Origin: Phycisphaeraceae bacterium
GTDB lineage: Bacteria; Planctomycetota; Phycisphaerae; Phycisphaerales; Phycisphaeraceae
DNA: 12,159 nucleotides
Assembly: GCA_016763955.1 (NCBI GenBank)
Contig: JAESSU010000135.1
Span: 1-12,159, forward strand
Direction: 5' to 3'
Positions 6,154 to 12,159 of the stretch are shown piece after piece (position 1 is the stretch's first letter; the number at the start of each line of letters is the position of its first letter). Made by a program: the position numbers and the translations under genes. The notes beneath the pieces are model-generated. The model was given only the letters and a program-made list of their open reading frames with translations, made no database searches and had not been told where the DNA came from.

Positions 6154-8258
6154 TACTTGGCTCCCTCAAAATAAAATGGACTACTCCAGGCAATGTGGCC
6201 ATCCACCTGAGTCATGCGTAAATACACAACGCCCCCGCGGCAGATTTCCTCTGACAAAGGTTCGTCTAAAGTCATTTCCATAGGATTGGATTCGTCTGGA
6301 AGACGCAAAAGGCTAATCTGTTTGGCCACGCCACCATAGGGTTGAGTCGTCGGTTCAAAACCAATCGACCCCACGTCCAAGGTGACCGTTCCCTGTGTTG
6401 TTTTAATAGTCAAGCTCCCCGCCTGTGCGTCTTCTAATTGCAAGACACAGCCTGCGTGACCGCCGGTGGTGATGGAATTCCACTGCAAATTTTGTGCATC
6501 AATTTGGCGTAACGGCAAAGACGGATTATGAAAATTAATGGGCTCTACATTTAAAATTTGATTATTTGCAACCGTCAAACCCCCCGTCCAATCCACCCGT
6601 CGAGCACGCCCGCGAACCTCGGCCCCGCTCCAGAGAATCTTGATCTTCGAGCCTAGGGTTGCTTGTGAATAAGGACGGATCGTTTTGAAAATTTGTTTGC
6701 CATCACAAAGATCGATCCGTTCAATGGGGGCCGTGCCAATGACCTGTCCCTGCAAGGTCGCGGTCCCTTGTGCAAGATCAATCACATCACCCATCAAAGC
6801 TTGCTCACCAGCGGCAGTGACCACACGCAAATTCAGCAAGCTTCGGTTACCGGTTGTCCCGTAGAAATGTCTTGCTTTAAGTGCATCATAAATACTCTGC
6901 TGATCCAGACGATCCGCTAGAACGCAAGTCAATCCGCCATAGGAACCAAACCCGCTGGCTCCCGGATACGACGCACCGGGGCGACCTTTATGGCCATCAG
7001 AATTGGCACAAATCCCCACGCGGTAACCACGCTCCATCGCATCAGAGATGATCCACTCGAATGTTCCCCATGCAGAGTGCGCTTCAACAGCAAGCTCCAA
7101 CTCTTGATCATGCATCGCAATGTCTGCATAACGGCCACCAACATGTGCAAAGCAAAATGGCTTGGCTTCTTGTTGTGTTCGAAGGTTGGCAAACAAGTCG
7201 TTGGCTGTCGTAGAAACAGGATATTTTGTTTCACCGTTAGGCAAGAGCGCGTTGCTACTGCGGGTGATGTTTCCCTTGTCGTTTAGGAAATAAACATTGC
7301 GATCACCGCCCAAAGGCGTGTTGCCACTCCATTCAAAAGAAGGGTAAGTCACAAAACGATCTGACTCGTTAAAGTCCGCAGTCGATTGTTTGATCTTGTC
7401 CCAAAAGGCATCGGTGATTTGAAAGTCATTGCCCTGATGCCCTGCAATATCGAGTAAGGCCATATCACGAGCAAAGGTAAAATAATCATCAATGGTGTTC
7501 GTGCCAATCGTCTCTTGGGATTGGCCGTGAAAATCTGCCCAGTAAGGTTGTAACGCAGGCAACGCTGCAACCACCTCAATGGGGTTGCTCATCGCAGTTA
7601 AGCCTGAGGCCGCATCTGTTTGCGTGATTCGTTGTACACCACTTTGCGTAAAACCTTCATGCTTCAAACGAGTGGGCAAACCTGTTGGATTGCCCCATTG
7701 ATCTTCAAGTTTTAAATGATAAAAAAACGGCGTATCAACCTGTACCAAGCTAGGCGTGATGCACACGGCATAGGCAGGTTTTCCTGGAATAATTTCAAAC
7801 GTCGGTGACGGGACCAATTCATTAAACTGATAGGTCGCAATCGGGTCTACGAGCGTTTTAAGTTCAAACGTATCTTCACAGAAAGTTTGCATTTGCCAAC
7901 CGGGGCTTGCTTCAGTGGTATTGCCGAAGGTGATCGTCACCGTGTCATCACGGTCAAGGTAGCCGCCGGTCACTTTCAAAAACAATGACTTTCCCCATGG
8001 CCGTGTATGTCCCTTAGGATCCCAACGTGGAACAATACGACAATCCCCCGTCGTCGTCACGGTGCAATAATTAGGCTTGTTGGGTTGATCAAATTGAGGG
8101 GTTCCAAAATCACCGGCATAACGAAAAGCAATTTTGAGGTACCCTGAATCATCGATCGGATGACCGGTCGTATAAACCAGCTTGGCAGTGCAATACGCAC
8201 CGGCTTGAATTTGAGCTAAAGACTCTAATCGAACATGACCAATATCTGTTTGTTTCAC
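6153..8258 (-). CDS. DUF3604 family PHP-like predicted hydrolase
   Basis: A 701-residue protein. Residues 1-235 are strand-rich and lack a clear catalytic motif. Residues about 238-475 form the DUF3604 core related to PHP metal-dependent phosphoesterases, with metal-ligand candidates in DFHGQ (242-246), GHQGNDF (273-279), FEWSGN (308-313), HVGGRYAD (372-379), HSAWGTFEW (394-402) and NSDGHKGRPG (419-428), then RHFYGTTGNR (463-472). Residues 480-701 are another beta-rich region. No signal peptide is seen. The substrate is unknown to me; a hydrolytic role on a phosphorylated or otherwise modified small molecule is inferred from the PHP link. The start is GTG at 8258, decided by AGGAG at 8267-8271 (minus strand) eight bases upstream. 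It is the first gene of a two-gene operon with the ComA-like gene. Confidence 0.88.
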   Translation of the reverse strand: MKQTDIGHVRLESLAQIQAGAYCTAKLVYTTGHPIDDSGYLKIAFRYAGDFGTPQFDQPNKPNYCTVTTTGDCRIVPRWDPKGHTRPWGKSLFLKVTGGYLDRDDTVTITFGNTTEASPGWQMQTFCEDTFELKTLVDPIATYQFNELVPSPTFEIIPGKPAYAVCITPSLVQVDTPFFYHLKLEDQWGNPTGLPTRLKHEGFTQSGVQRITQTDAASGLTAMSNPIEVVAALPALQPYWADFHGQSQETIGTNTIDDYFTFARDMALLDIAGHQGNDFQITDAFWDKIKQSTADFNESDRFVTYPSFEWSGNTPLGGDRNVYFLNDKGNITRSSNALLPNGETKYPVSTTANDLFANLRTQQEAKPFCFAHVGGRYADIAMHDQELELAVEAHSAWGTFEWIISDAMERGYRVGICANSDGHKGRPGASYPGASGFGSYGGLTCVLADRLDQQSIYDALKARHFYGTTGNRSLLNLRVVTAAGEQALMGDVIDLAQGTATLQGQVIGTAPIERIDLCDGKQIFKTIRPYSQATLGSKIKILWSGAEVRGRARRVDWTGGLTVANNQILNVEPINFHNPSLPLRQIDAQNLQWNSITTGGHAGCVLQLEDAQAGSLTIKTTQGTVTLDVGSIGFEPTTQPYGGVAKQISLLRLPDESNPMEMTLDEPLSEEICRGGVVYLRMTQVDGHIAWSSPFYFEGAK

Positions 8259-8309
8259 AGGGTAAACTCCTAGCTAAGTATTGTGTCGGCTAAGCCACAT
8301 TAGCAATTT

Positions 8310-8339
8310 TTAATAACGAACGCCAATGATTGCTGTCAA
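8310..8339 (-). promoter_or_regulatory. Predicted promoter of the DUF3604-ComA operon
   Basis: On the minus strand a perfect TTGACA (8339-8334) is followed by an 18-nt spacer and TATTAA (8315-8310, four of six matches). The start codon lies about 52 nt downstream of the -10, leaving a short leader that contains the AGGAG SD. Confidence 0.5.
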
Positions 8340-8444
8340 CTTTCAAAGAGCCATTCTATTAAAAAAATATTGCTAAAATCCTCGGAAAAACTAGGTGTAT
8401 TTTGATCGCAAGCATGTTTTTGAAGCACACTGCTATGGCGGGAA

Positions 8445-8479
8445 CGCAATTTATTACCCTGATTCGCAAATTATTCCCC
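8445..8479 (+). repeat. Direct repeat with 20-nt period, candidate activator site
   Basis: CGCAATTTATTACCC (8445-8459) and CGCAAATTATTCCCC (8465-8479) agree at 13 of 15 positions. Their starts are 20 nt apart, close to two helical turns, so two protein subunits could bind the same DNA face. The repeat lies upstream of the Fur-like palindrome. The binding protein is unknown. Confidence 0.35.
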
Positions 8480-8500
8480 TTGTCATTTGTGCCATCGATT

Positions 8501-8515
8501 TGATAATCATTATCT
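8501..8515. promoter_or_regulatory. Fur-box-like palindrome
   Basis: TGATAATCATTATCT matches the Fur 7-1-7 motif (TGATAATnATTATCA) at 14 of the 15 positions, counting the free centre. GATAAT-C-ATTATC is a perfect inverted repeat. It overlaps a possible -35 (TTGATA at 8500-8505) of the phosphoesterase promoter, with a poor -10 near 8521-8528. Iron-dependent repression is the simplest reading; another Fur-family protein is equally possible. Confidence 0.5.
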
Positions 8516-8574
8516 TGGGGTAATAGAAAAATATTGAATTTGAGATTACATAAAAGACAAAGGATTTGAGAAAT

Positions 8575-9657
8575 ATGGCTTCGACACCCCGTCAATTTAA
8601 TGTTTGGGCTGCAGGCGATTCGCATGTAGGAACCGATCTGAAACACAATCGTAAAAGCCTCGCTGATGCCATCACACAAAGTGAAGACCCCGCAAAAGGT
8701 TTTGACTGGGACATTATGATTGATGTCGGCGATTTGTCAGGCAACCAAGGCACCCCCCAAGACGATGAAGGCCAAGAAGTGCTCGAACAATACAAAGCAC
8801 TTAAACACCATCACCGATCACAGATTTATAACATCGCTGGAAACCATGATGCCACCGGCCCTGACGAACCTAATACTCAATGGTGGTTTCTTAAATACGG
8901 CGACCCGTTAGGTCAGCACACCGAACATTCCGGTGTCGATCCAAACAAACGCCCCTTCCCCGTCCAAGGAGAATGGGATCATTACAGTTTCCAATTCGGC
9001 AACGTCTTAGTCCTTATGATGGGCGATCGCAATGACGGTGGCCCACCCGTCGGACGTGGTGAACATGGTGGCTATCCCGCAGGCGCAGTCACCGGAGAAA
9101 CGTTCAAATGGTGGGTCGAGCAAGTCGAAGCTAACCCCGACAAAATCATCATCTGCGTCCATCACCACATGCTTAAAGAGACAACCGTAGGGTCGGGTGA
9201 ATGGGAAGGTTTTATAAATCGAGAAGCAGATGGCAAGTACGAGTGGCACTATCACGGCTACTGCAAAGATGGTGCGCCTATGGGCGCGTCCTATCTCTAC
9301 TGGGTCGATGGTCATCCCGATGCGAAAGCCTTTGAACGATATCTGGCAGACCATCCGGGCGCAATTGACCTGTGGATCGGTGGACATACACACACCAACC
9401 CAGACGACGTCATCAATGGACGAAGCCATATCGAACGCAAATGGGATGTGAATTTTCTTAACTGCTGCGCGCTAACAAAATTCCATGGCAAACCCTCTCT
9501 CTGTTGCCCGCAAAGTCGCCCACTGACTTTCACCGAAAAATCGTCAGAACTCCTAGTACGTTGCTATATGCACACCGATGACCATGCTCCCCTAGGCTGG
9601 TATCAACCCGTTGAACGCCAATTAAAACTCCGTCACCCATTTGTGATGCCCTCATAA
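8575..9657 (+). CDS. Calcineurin-like metallophosphoesterase, cytosolic paralogue
   Basis: A 360-residue predicted two-metal phosphoesterase. All metallophosphatase blocks are present: GDSHVG (Asp15, His17), DVGDLSGN (Asp53), AGNHDA (Asn90, His91), VHHHM (His196-198) and GGHTHT (His271, His273). The long insert between GNHD and HHH contains QGEWDHYSFQFGN and DRNDGGPPVGRG, a pattern I associate with a planctomycete-type subfamily. The protein begins almost directly with the catalytic domain, with no signal peptide, so it should be cytosolic. ATG 8575 is preferred over TTG 8566, because AAGGA at 8559-8563 is too close to the TTG; its spacing to the ATG is long at 11 nt. The C-terminal KPSLCCPQSRP differs from the paralogue's KREWQTPMSRL. 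Substrate unknown. The Fur-like palindrome is 59 nt upstream. Confidence 0.9.
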   Translation: MASTPRQFNVWAAGDSHVGTDLKHNRKSLADAITQSEDPAKGFDWDIMIDVGDLSGNQGTPQDDEGQEVLEQYKALKHHHRSQIYNIAGNHDATGPDEPNTQWWFLKYGDPLGQHTEHSGVDPNKRPFPVQGEWDHYSFQFGNVLVLMMGDRNDGGPPVGRGEHGGYPAGAVTGETFKWWVEQVEANPDKIIICVHHHMLKETTVGSGEWEGFINREADGKYEWHYHGYCKDGAPMGASYLYWVDGHPDAKAFERYLADHPGAIDLWIGGHTHTNPDDVINGRSHIERKWDVNFLNCCALTKFHGKPSLCCPQSRPLTFTEKSSELLVRCYMHTDDHAPLGWYQPVERQLKLRHPFVMPS

Positions 9658-9669
9658 TTGATTATGACC

Positions 9670-9679
9670 TAATCATTAT
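9670..9679 (+). promoter_or_regulatory. Second Fur-like core upstream of the second phosphoesterase
   Basis: TAATCATTAT is identical to ten bases of the palindrome at 8502-8514, but its outer arms are lost (CCTAATCATTATTC). It lies 35 nt before the ATG at 9715. A hairpin-like CATAAT-TG-ATTATG at 9653-9666, overlapping the previous stop codon, sits just before it. Confidence 0.3.
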
Positions 9680-9714
9680 TCACATCACATATTCCCTGAA
9701 CTAAGGCCCCATCC

Positions 9715-9879
9715 ATGTTACAAAAAATGAATCTAAAAATAACAACGCTGATGTTTTCTGCGGTGATCTGTTTTTGTTATTCCAATCTGATAGCAGAACC
9801 CATTACCCCATCCACGCAAAGCAATCCCAGCAATTTAATCTCTGGGCGACCGGGGACGCACATGTGGGATCCGACCTAA
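9715..9879 (+). pseudogene. Signal-peptide segment of the second phosphoesterase, out of frame
   Basis: ATG 9715 follows TAAGG (9702-9706) at eight bases, the best translation start in this gap. It encodes a typical export signal: basic n-region MLQKMNLK, hydrophobic core LMFSAVICFCYSNLIA and a plausible cleavage after Ala27. The frame then ends at TAA 9877-9879 inside the phosphoesterase domain, which continues in the -1 frame. One missing base, for example in CCCC at 9806-9809, would join them into a 393-residue exported protein (signal, then a short linker, then QFNLWATGDAHVG). See the following CDS for the catalytic part. Confidence 0.65.
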
Positions 9880-10895
9880 AAGGTAATCGCAAAAGCCTCG
9901 CCCAAGCGATTGCACAAAGTGAAAATCCCGAGAAAGGATTCGACTGGGACATTATGATCGATGTCGGAGATTTGTCCGGTAACCAAGGGTATCCCAAGGA
10001 CGATGAAGGTCAGGAATTGATCCGACAATACAAGACGATGAAACGCCATCACCGATCGCACGTTTACAACCTTGCTGGAAATCATGATGCCACGGGGCCT
10101 GATGATCCTAATACCCAATGGTGGTTCCGAAAATACGGCGACCCTCTAGGCAAACACACCAAACATTCCGACGTGGACCCCACCAAACGCCCCTTCCCCG
10201 TCCAAGGAGAATGGGACCATTACAGTTTCCAATTCGGCAACGTTTTGGTGCTAATGATGAGTGATCGTAACGACGGCGGCCCACCGGTAGGACGGGGCGC
10301 ACGAGGCGGTTACCCAGCAGGTGCTGTCACTGATGAAACCTTTAACTGGTGGGTACAGCAAGTCGAGGCCAACCCCGACAAAATCATCATCAGTGCCCAT
10401 CACCACATGCTCAAGGAAACCACGGTCGGCTCGGGGGAATGGGAAGGTTTTGAATCCCGTAAACTCAATAGCAAAGGCCGCTTTCCAACCAAGTATCATG
10501 GCTATTACGCTGACGGCGCCCCCAAGGGAGCGTCTTATCTCTACTGGGTTGGTGGCCGTCCAGATGCCCAAGCTTTTGAAAAATATCTAGCCGAACATCC
10601 AGGCGCAATCGACCTGTGGATCGGTGGCCATACCCATACCCATCCTGACGATGTTGTCAACGGGCGCAGCCACATCGAACGCAAATGGGGAGTCAATTTT
10701 GTCAATACCTGTGCCTTAGCAAAACATCACGGCAAACGTGAATGGCAGACACCCATGAGCCGTCTGTTTACTTTCACCGAGGATTCGTCGGAGCTGTTGG
10801 TCCGCTGCTATCTACATACCGACAAGCACGCGACGCAAGGCTGGTACGAGCCAGCTCAGCGCACGCTAAAAATCCGTCACCCGTTTAAAAAATAG
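9774..10895 (+). CDS. Calcineurin-like metallophosphoesterase, second paralogue (N-terminus frameshifted)
   Basis: A tandem paralogue of the gene ending at 9657, about three-quarters identical at protein level (20 differences in the first 86 aligned residues). All motifs are kept: GDAHVG, DVGDLSGN, AGNHDA, AHHHM and GGHTHTHPDD. Compared with the first copy, the loop FESRKLNSKGRFPTKYHGY is a few residues longer. The catalytic frame is open from TTG 9774 (weak GGTGAT six bases upstream), giving 373 residues, but its first 19 or so look non-native. The likely original N-terminus is the signal peptide encoded one frame away from 9715. The enzyme was therefore probably periplasmic or exported, unlike its neighbour. 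As it stands it may be an unexported product of a weak start, a pseudogene, or the result of a sequencing indel. Confidence 0.85.
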   Translation: MLFQSDSRTHYPIHAKQSQQFNLWATGDAHVGSDLKGNRKSLAQAIAQSENPEKGFDWDIMIDVGDLSGNQGYPKDDEGQELIRQYKTMKRHHRSHVYNLAGNHDATGPDDPNTQWWFRKYGDPLGKHTKHSDVDPTKRPFPVQGEWDHYSFQFGNVLVLMMSDRNDGGPPVGRGARGGYPAGAVTDETFNWWVQQVEANPDKIIISAHHHMLKETTVGSGEWEGFESRKLNSKGRFPTKYHGYYADGAPKGASYLYWVGGRPDAQAFEKYLAEHPGAIDLWIGGHTHTHPDDVVNGRSHIERKWGVNFVNTCALAKHHGKREWQTPMSRLFTFTEDSSELLVRCYLHTDKHATQGWYEPAQRTLKIRHPFKK

Positions 10896-10950
10896 TTGGC
10901 CTATCCATAAAAATAGGACACCTGAATTAGCCTCATTTACATTAGACCGA

Positions 10951-10979
10951 TAGAAACCGTTTATATCTCTGGCTATAAT
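10951..10979 (+). promoter_or_regulatory. Possible promoter of the mutarotase-like lipoprotein gene
   Basis: A perfect TATAAT lies at 10974-10979, with TAGAAA (10951-10956, four of six -35 matches) at a 17-nt spacing. Transcription would start near 10986, inside the 5' arm of the hairpin at 10981-11030. The A/T-rich flank of a terminator could produce the -10 by chance. Confidence 0.35.
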
Positions 10980-10980
10980 A

Positions 10981-11030
10981 AAAACCACGCATGATCCAAA
11001 CCAAGTGTTCTGGCTCATGCGCGGTTTTTT
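10981..11030. terminator. Strong stem-loop with U-tract, terminator or leader attenuator
   Basis: AAAACCACGCATGA (10981-10994) pairs with TCATGCGCGGTTTT (11015-11028) along 14 positions with a single mismatch. The loop is 20 nt, and six T follow or overlap the 3' arm (11025-11030). The A-rich left arm would also allow termination in the other direction. It lies 85 nt after the phosphoesterase stop, so it can terminate that operon. Because it also lies just after a TATAAT and ends 14 nt before the next SD core, it could instead be a 5'-leader attenuator of the lipoprotein gene. Confidence 0.75.
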
Positions 11031-11056
11031 CGATCACAATTAAAGGAGCTATAACA

Positions 11057-11389
11057 ATCTCTATCACATCAAGACATCACCGTTTCAACTTACTCTTGCT
11101 CGTTTTCCTGTCTGTTCTAGGCGGCTGTAGTTTACATTCTGCAACCGCATCAGAGGTTAAACAAACACAGCCAGTGATCCAGATAGACAATGGGTTGTTC
11201 AACGTGACCTTCCTCAATCCTGACGAAGCAGATCAAGACCCTGCCTATGGCTGGCGTTTTATTCGGGCAGGATGGATCAAGGAACTTATCTTAAAGGCGA
11301 AACAACAAGTATCTTTCGCCCTCATACCGTCTTCCCGGCACATCCAACATTCGGATACACCCATGAGATGGTCCCTGCCTTGGACTTGA
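11057..11389 (+). pseudogene. Lipoprotein N-terminal part of a mutarotase-like gene, frameshifted
   Basis: This frame carries a lipoprotein signal: SRHHRFN, a hydrophobic run LLLLVFLSV and lipobox LGGC followed by SLHSATA. It is followed by the N-terminal strands of an aldose-epimerase-like fold (IQIDNGLFNVTFLNPDEADQ, then YGWRFIRAGWIKELILK). After that it loses homology and stops at 11387-11389. The rest of the domain continues in the -1 frame. One extra A in the AAA at 11293-11295 would restore a continuous ILKGETTSIFRPHTVFPAHP. A strong AAAGGAG (11042-11048) precedes it, but there is no ATG, GTG or TTG at a proper distance. ATC at 11057 is eight bases after the SD. The in-frame ATG at 10991 lies inside the hairpin and has no SD. 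Confidence 0.6.
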
Positions 11390-12060
11390 AACAATACGAT
11401 GACGCAACCCATGCCAAACGACTCAATATCGGCGTAGGTGTTATCAAGCAAGACCTCAAAAGACGTTTCAAGGCTGAGCCTTTAATTCTGTTCCCATGGG
11501 AAACCAAAGTCACAAAAGTAGCGAACAAAACCATTCTTTCATCGGAGCAAATCTCTGGCGATCATCATGGCTATGCCTACAAACTGGTGATCAAAACCAT
11601 CATCACCGATGAGTCTCCCGTCATCGAATATCAACAGACACTTGAAAATACAGGCACACGAGATATTCCGGTTTCTGCCTACGTTCATCCCTTTTTTAAT
11701 GCAGTCAATGGATTCGATCACTGCTGGTATATTCTTCCAAAATTGACTCAAACAATTGTGGATGGCCAACCCTTTGCCAACCTACTTCCGTTTCCTGCTT
11801 CAAAAACACCGGGGTTGATTGAACGCCTGCAAGCAGATATCCCACCTCGTGGCAACTGGGTCGCTGCGGGCAATTTCTTTGGCCAAAACAACAGTGTGCG
11901 AATTTCTTCAGATCAGCCTTTAATCAAAATGCTTTTTTGGCGAAGTAAAACAGACTGTTTCGCTGTCGAACCCTTTGTAAAAGTACACGTCTCACCCGGA
12001 AACAGCCAGTCGTGGAAGTGGTTTCTTGTGGTGTCGAAAAATGCGTTAAATCAAAAATAA
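11272..12060 (+). CDS. Galactose mutarotase-superfamily domain (main part of a frameshifted lipoprotein gene)
   Basis: A beta-sandwich protein of the aldose 1-epimerase/galactose-mutarotase-like superfamily, which interconverts sugar anomers or binds sugars. Recognisable segments are HPTFGYTHEMVPALD, RLNIGVGVIKQ (the family's F-x-K-I-G-V-G-V), YQQTLENTGTRDIPVSAYVH with HPFF, and the final strands LIKMLFWRSKTDCFAVEPFVKVHVSPG. The family places catalytic His and Glu residues in such positions, but I cannot assign them with certainty. The open frame gives 262 residues from ATG 11272, but this Met has no proper SD and is preceded in another frame by the lipoprotein N-terminus. The true gene probably ran from about 11057 to 12060 as an outer or inner membrane-anchored lipoprotein. 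It is followed after 23 nt by another lipoprotein gene, likely in the same operon. Confidence 0.78.
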   Translation: MDQGTYLKGETTSIFRPHTVFPAHPTFGYTHEMVPALDLKQYDDATHAKRLNIGVGVIKQDLKRRFKAEPLILFPWETKVTKVANKTILSSEQISGDHHGYAYKLVIKTIITDESPVIEYQQTLENTGTRDIPVSAYVHPFFNAVNGFDHCWYILPKLTQTIVDGQPFANLLPFPASKTPGLIERLQADIPPRGNWVAAGNFFGQNNSVRISSDQPLIKMLFWRSKTDCFAVEPFVKVHVSPGNSQSWKWFLVVSKNALNQK

Positions 12061-12083
12061 TTCACGAAAGAGAAGGCCTGTAC

Positions 12084-12159
12084 ATGCTCAATCAAAACAA
12101 TATAAAAAGGGTCGCATTGATCCTGTCCACTGTGGTGTGCTTTTCCTGCACGAGCCTCA
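12084..12159 (+). CDS. Start of a lipoprotein gene, truncated by the window edge
   Basis: ATG 12084 has AGAAGG (12071-12076) seven bases upstream. The 25 visible codons encode a basic n-region (MLNQNNIKR), a hydrophobic core (VALILSTVVCF) and a Ser-Cys followed by Thr-Ser, consistent with a lipobox. It starts 23 nt after the mutarotase-like gene and is probably co-transcribed with it. The function cannot be told. Confidence 0.65.
   Translation, partial: MLNQNNIKRVALILSTVVCFSCTSL

Larger units (their letters stand above)
8259..8574. other. Divergent intergenic control region
   Basis: This 316-nt AT-rich region separates the DUF3604-ComA operon (minus) from the phosphoesterase pair (plus). 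It holds a minus-strand promoter at 8310-8339, a 20-nt-period direct repeat at 8445-8479, a Fur-like palindrome at 8501-8515 and a possible plus promoter overlapping it. There is also a GGCT-A-AGCC inverted repeat at 8288-8296. I see no convincing small gene in it. Confidence 0.7.

Noticed and set aside
8359..8679. Minus-strand 106-codon frame across the divergent intergenic region
   Set aside because: It overlaps the phosphoesterase start and the regulatory sites, and its composition looks random with no SD.
10901..10925. CCTAT/ATAGG stem after the second phosphoesterase as its terminator
   Set aside because: The stem is only five base pairs without a U-tract; the hairpin at 10981-11030 is far better.

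Overview
The window looks like chromosomal DNA from a free-living bacterium, probably Planctomycetota and possibly Phycisphaerae-like. That assignment is an inference from remembered family distributions (DUF3604 PHP-like protein, a long calcineurin-like phosphoesterase family, a bacterial ComA homologue). The window contains no rRNA, tRNA, mobile element or CRISPR array that I can see. Gene density is high, most starts have Shine-Dalgarno sites, and base composition is moderate.

Layout. 1-1007 (minus): N-terminal part of a MacB/FtsX-type ABC transporter permease that runs off the left edge. 1045-1548: two small, nearly abutting divergent genes, a possible 63-aa acidic protein on minus and a convincing 94-aa uncharacterised protein on plus. 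1616-2761 (plus): SGNH/GDSL hydrolase. 2795-4486 (minus): a six-helix membrane protein resembling Mpv17/PMP22 and, upstream of it, a MetF-like methylenetetrahydrofolate reductase homologue. 4672-5325 (plus): a cyclase/kynurenine-formamidase-family metal hydrolase behind a good promoter with an operator-like palindrome. 5350-8258 (minus): a tightly coupled pair, a DUF3604 PHP-like protein followed with a 1-nt overlap by a ComA-like phosphosulfolactate synthase homologue. 8575-10895 (plus): two tandem paralogous metallophosphoesterases, about three-quarters identical, the first cytosolic and the second apparently once exported. 11057-12060 (plus): a lipoprotein of the galactose-mutarotase superfamily. 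12084 to the end: the start of another lipoprotein.

The region of most interest is 5.3-12 kb. A DUF3604-ComA operon diverges from a phosphoesterase pair across a 316-bp intergenic region with a strong minus-strand promoter and a palindrome matching the Fur 7-1-7 motif at 14 of 15 positions. A 9-mer from that palindrome recurs just upstream of the second phosphoesterase and of the SGNH hydrolase, which suggests a shared regulator. A sulfonate or phospho-sulfonate pathway combining these enzymes is possible but is only inferred.

The stretch 9.7-11.3 kb is abnormal. Two consecutive genes each need a -1 frame change next to a short homopolymer to join their export signal to their catalytic domain, and the second also lacks a canonical start codon after its strong SD. 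Either these genes are decaying, or they are switched, or the assembly carries indel errors here.
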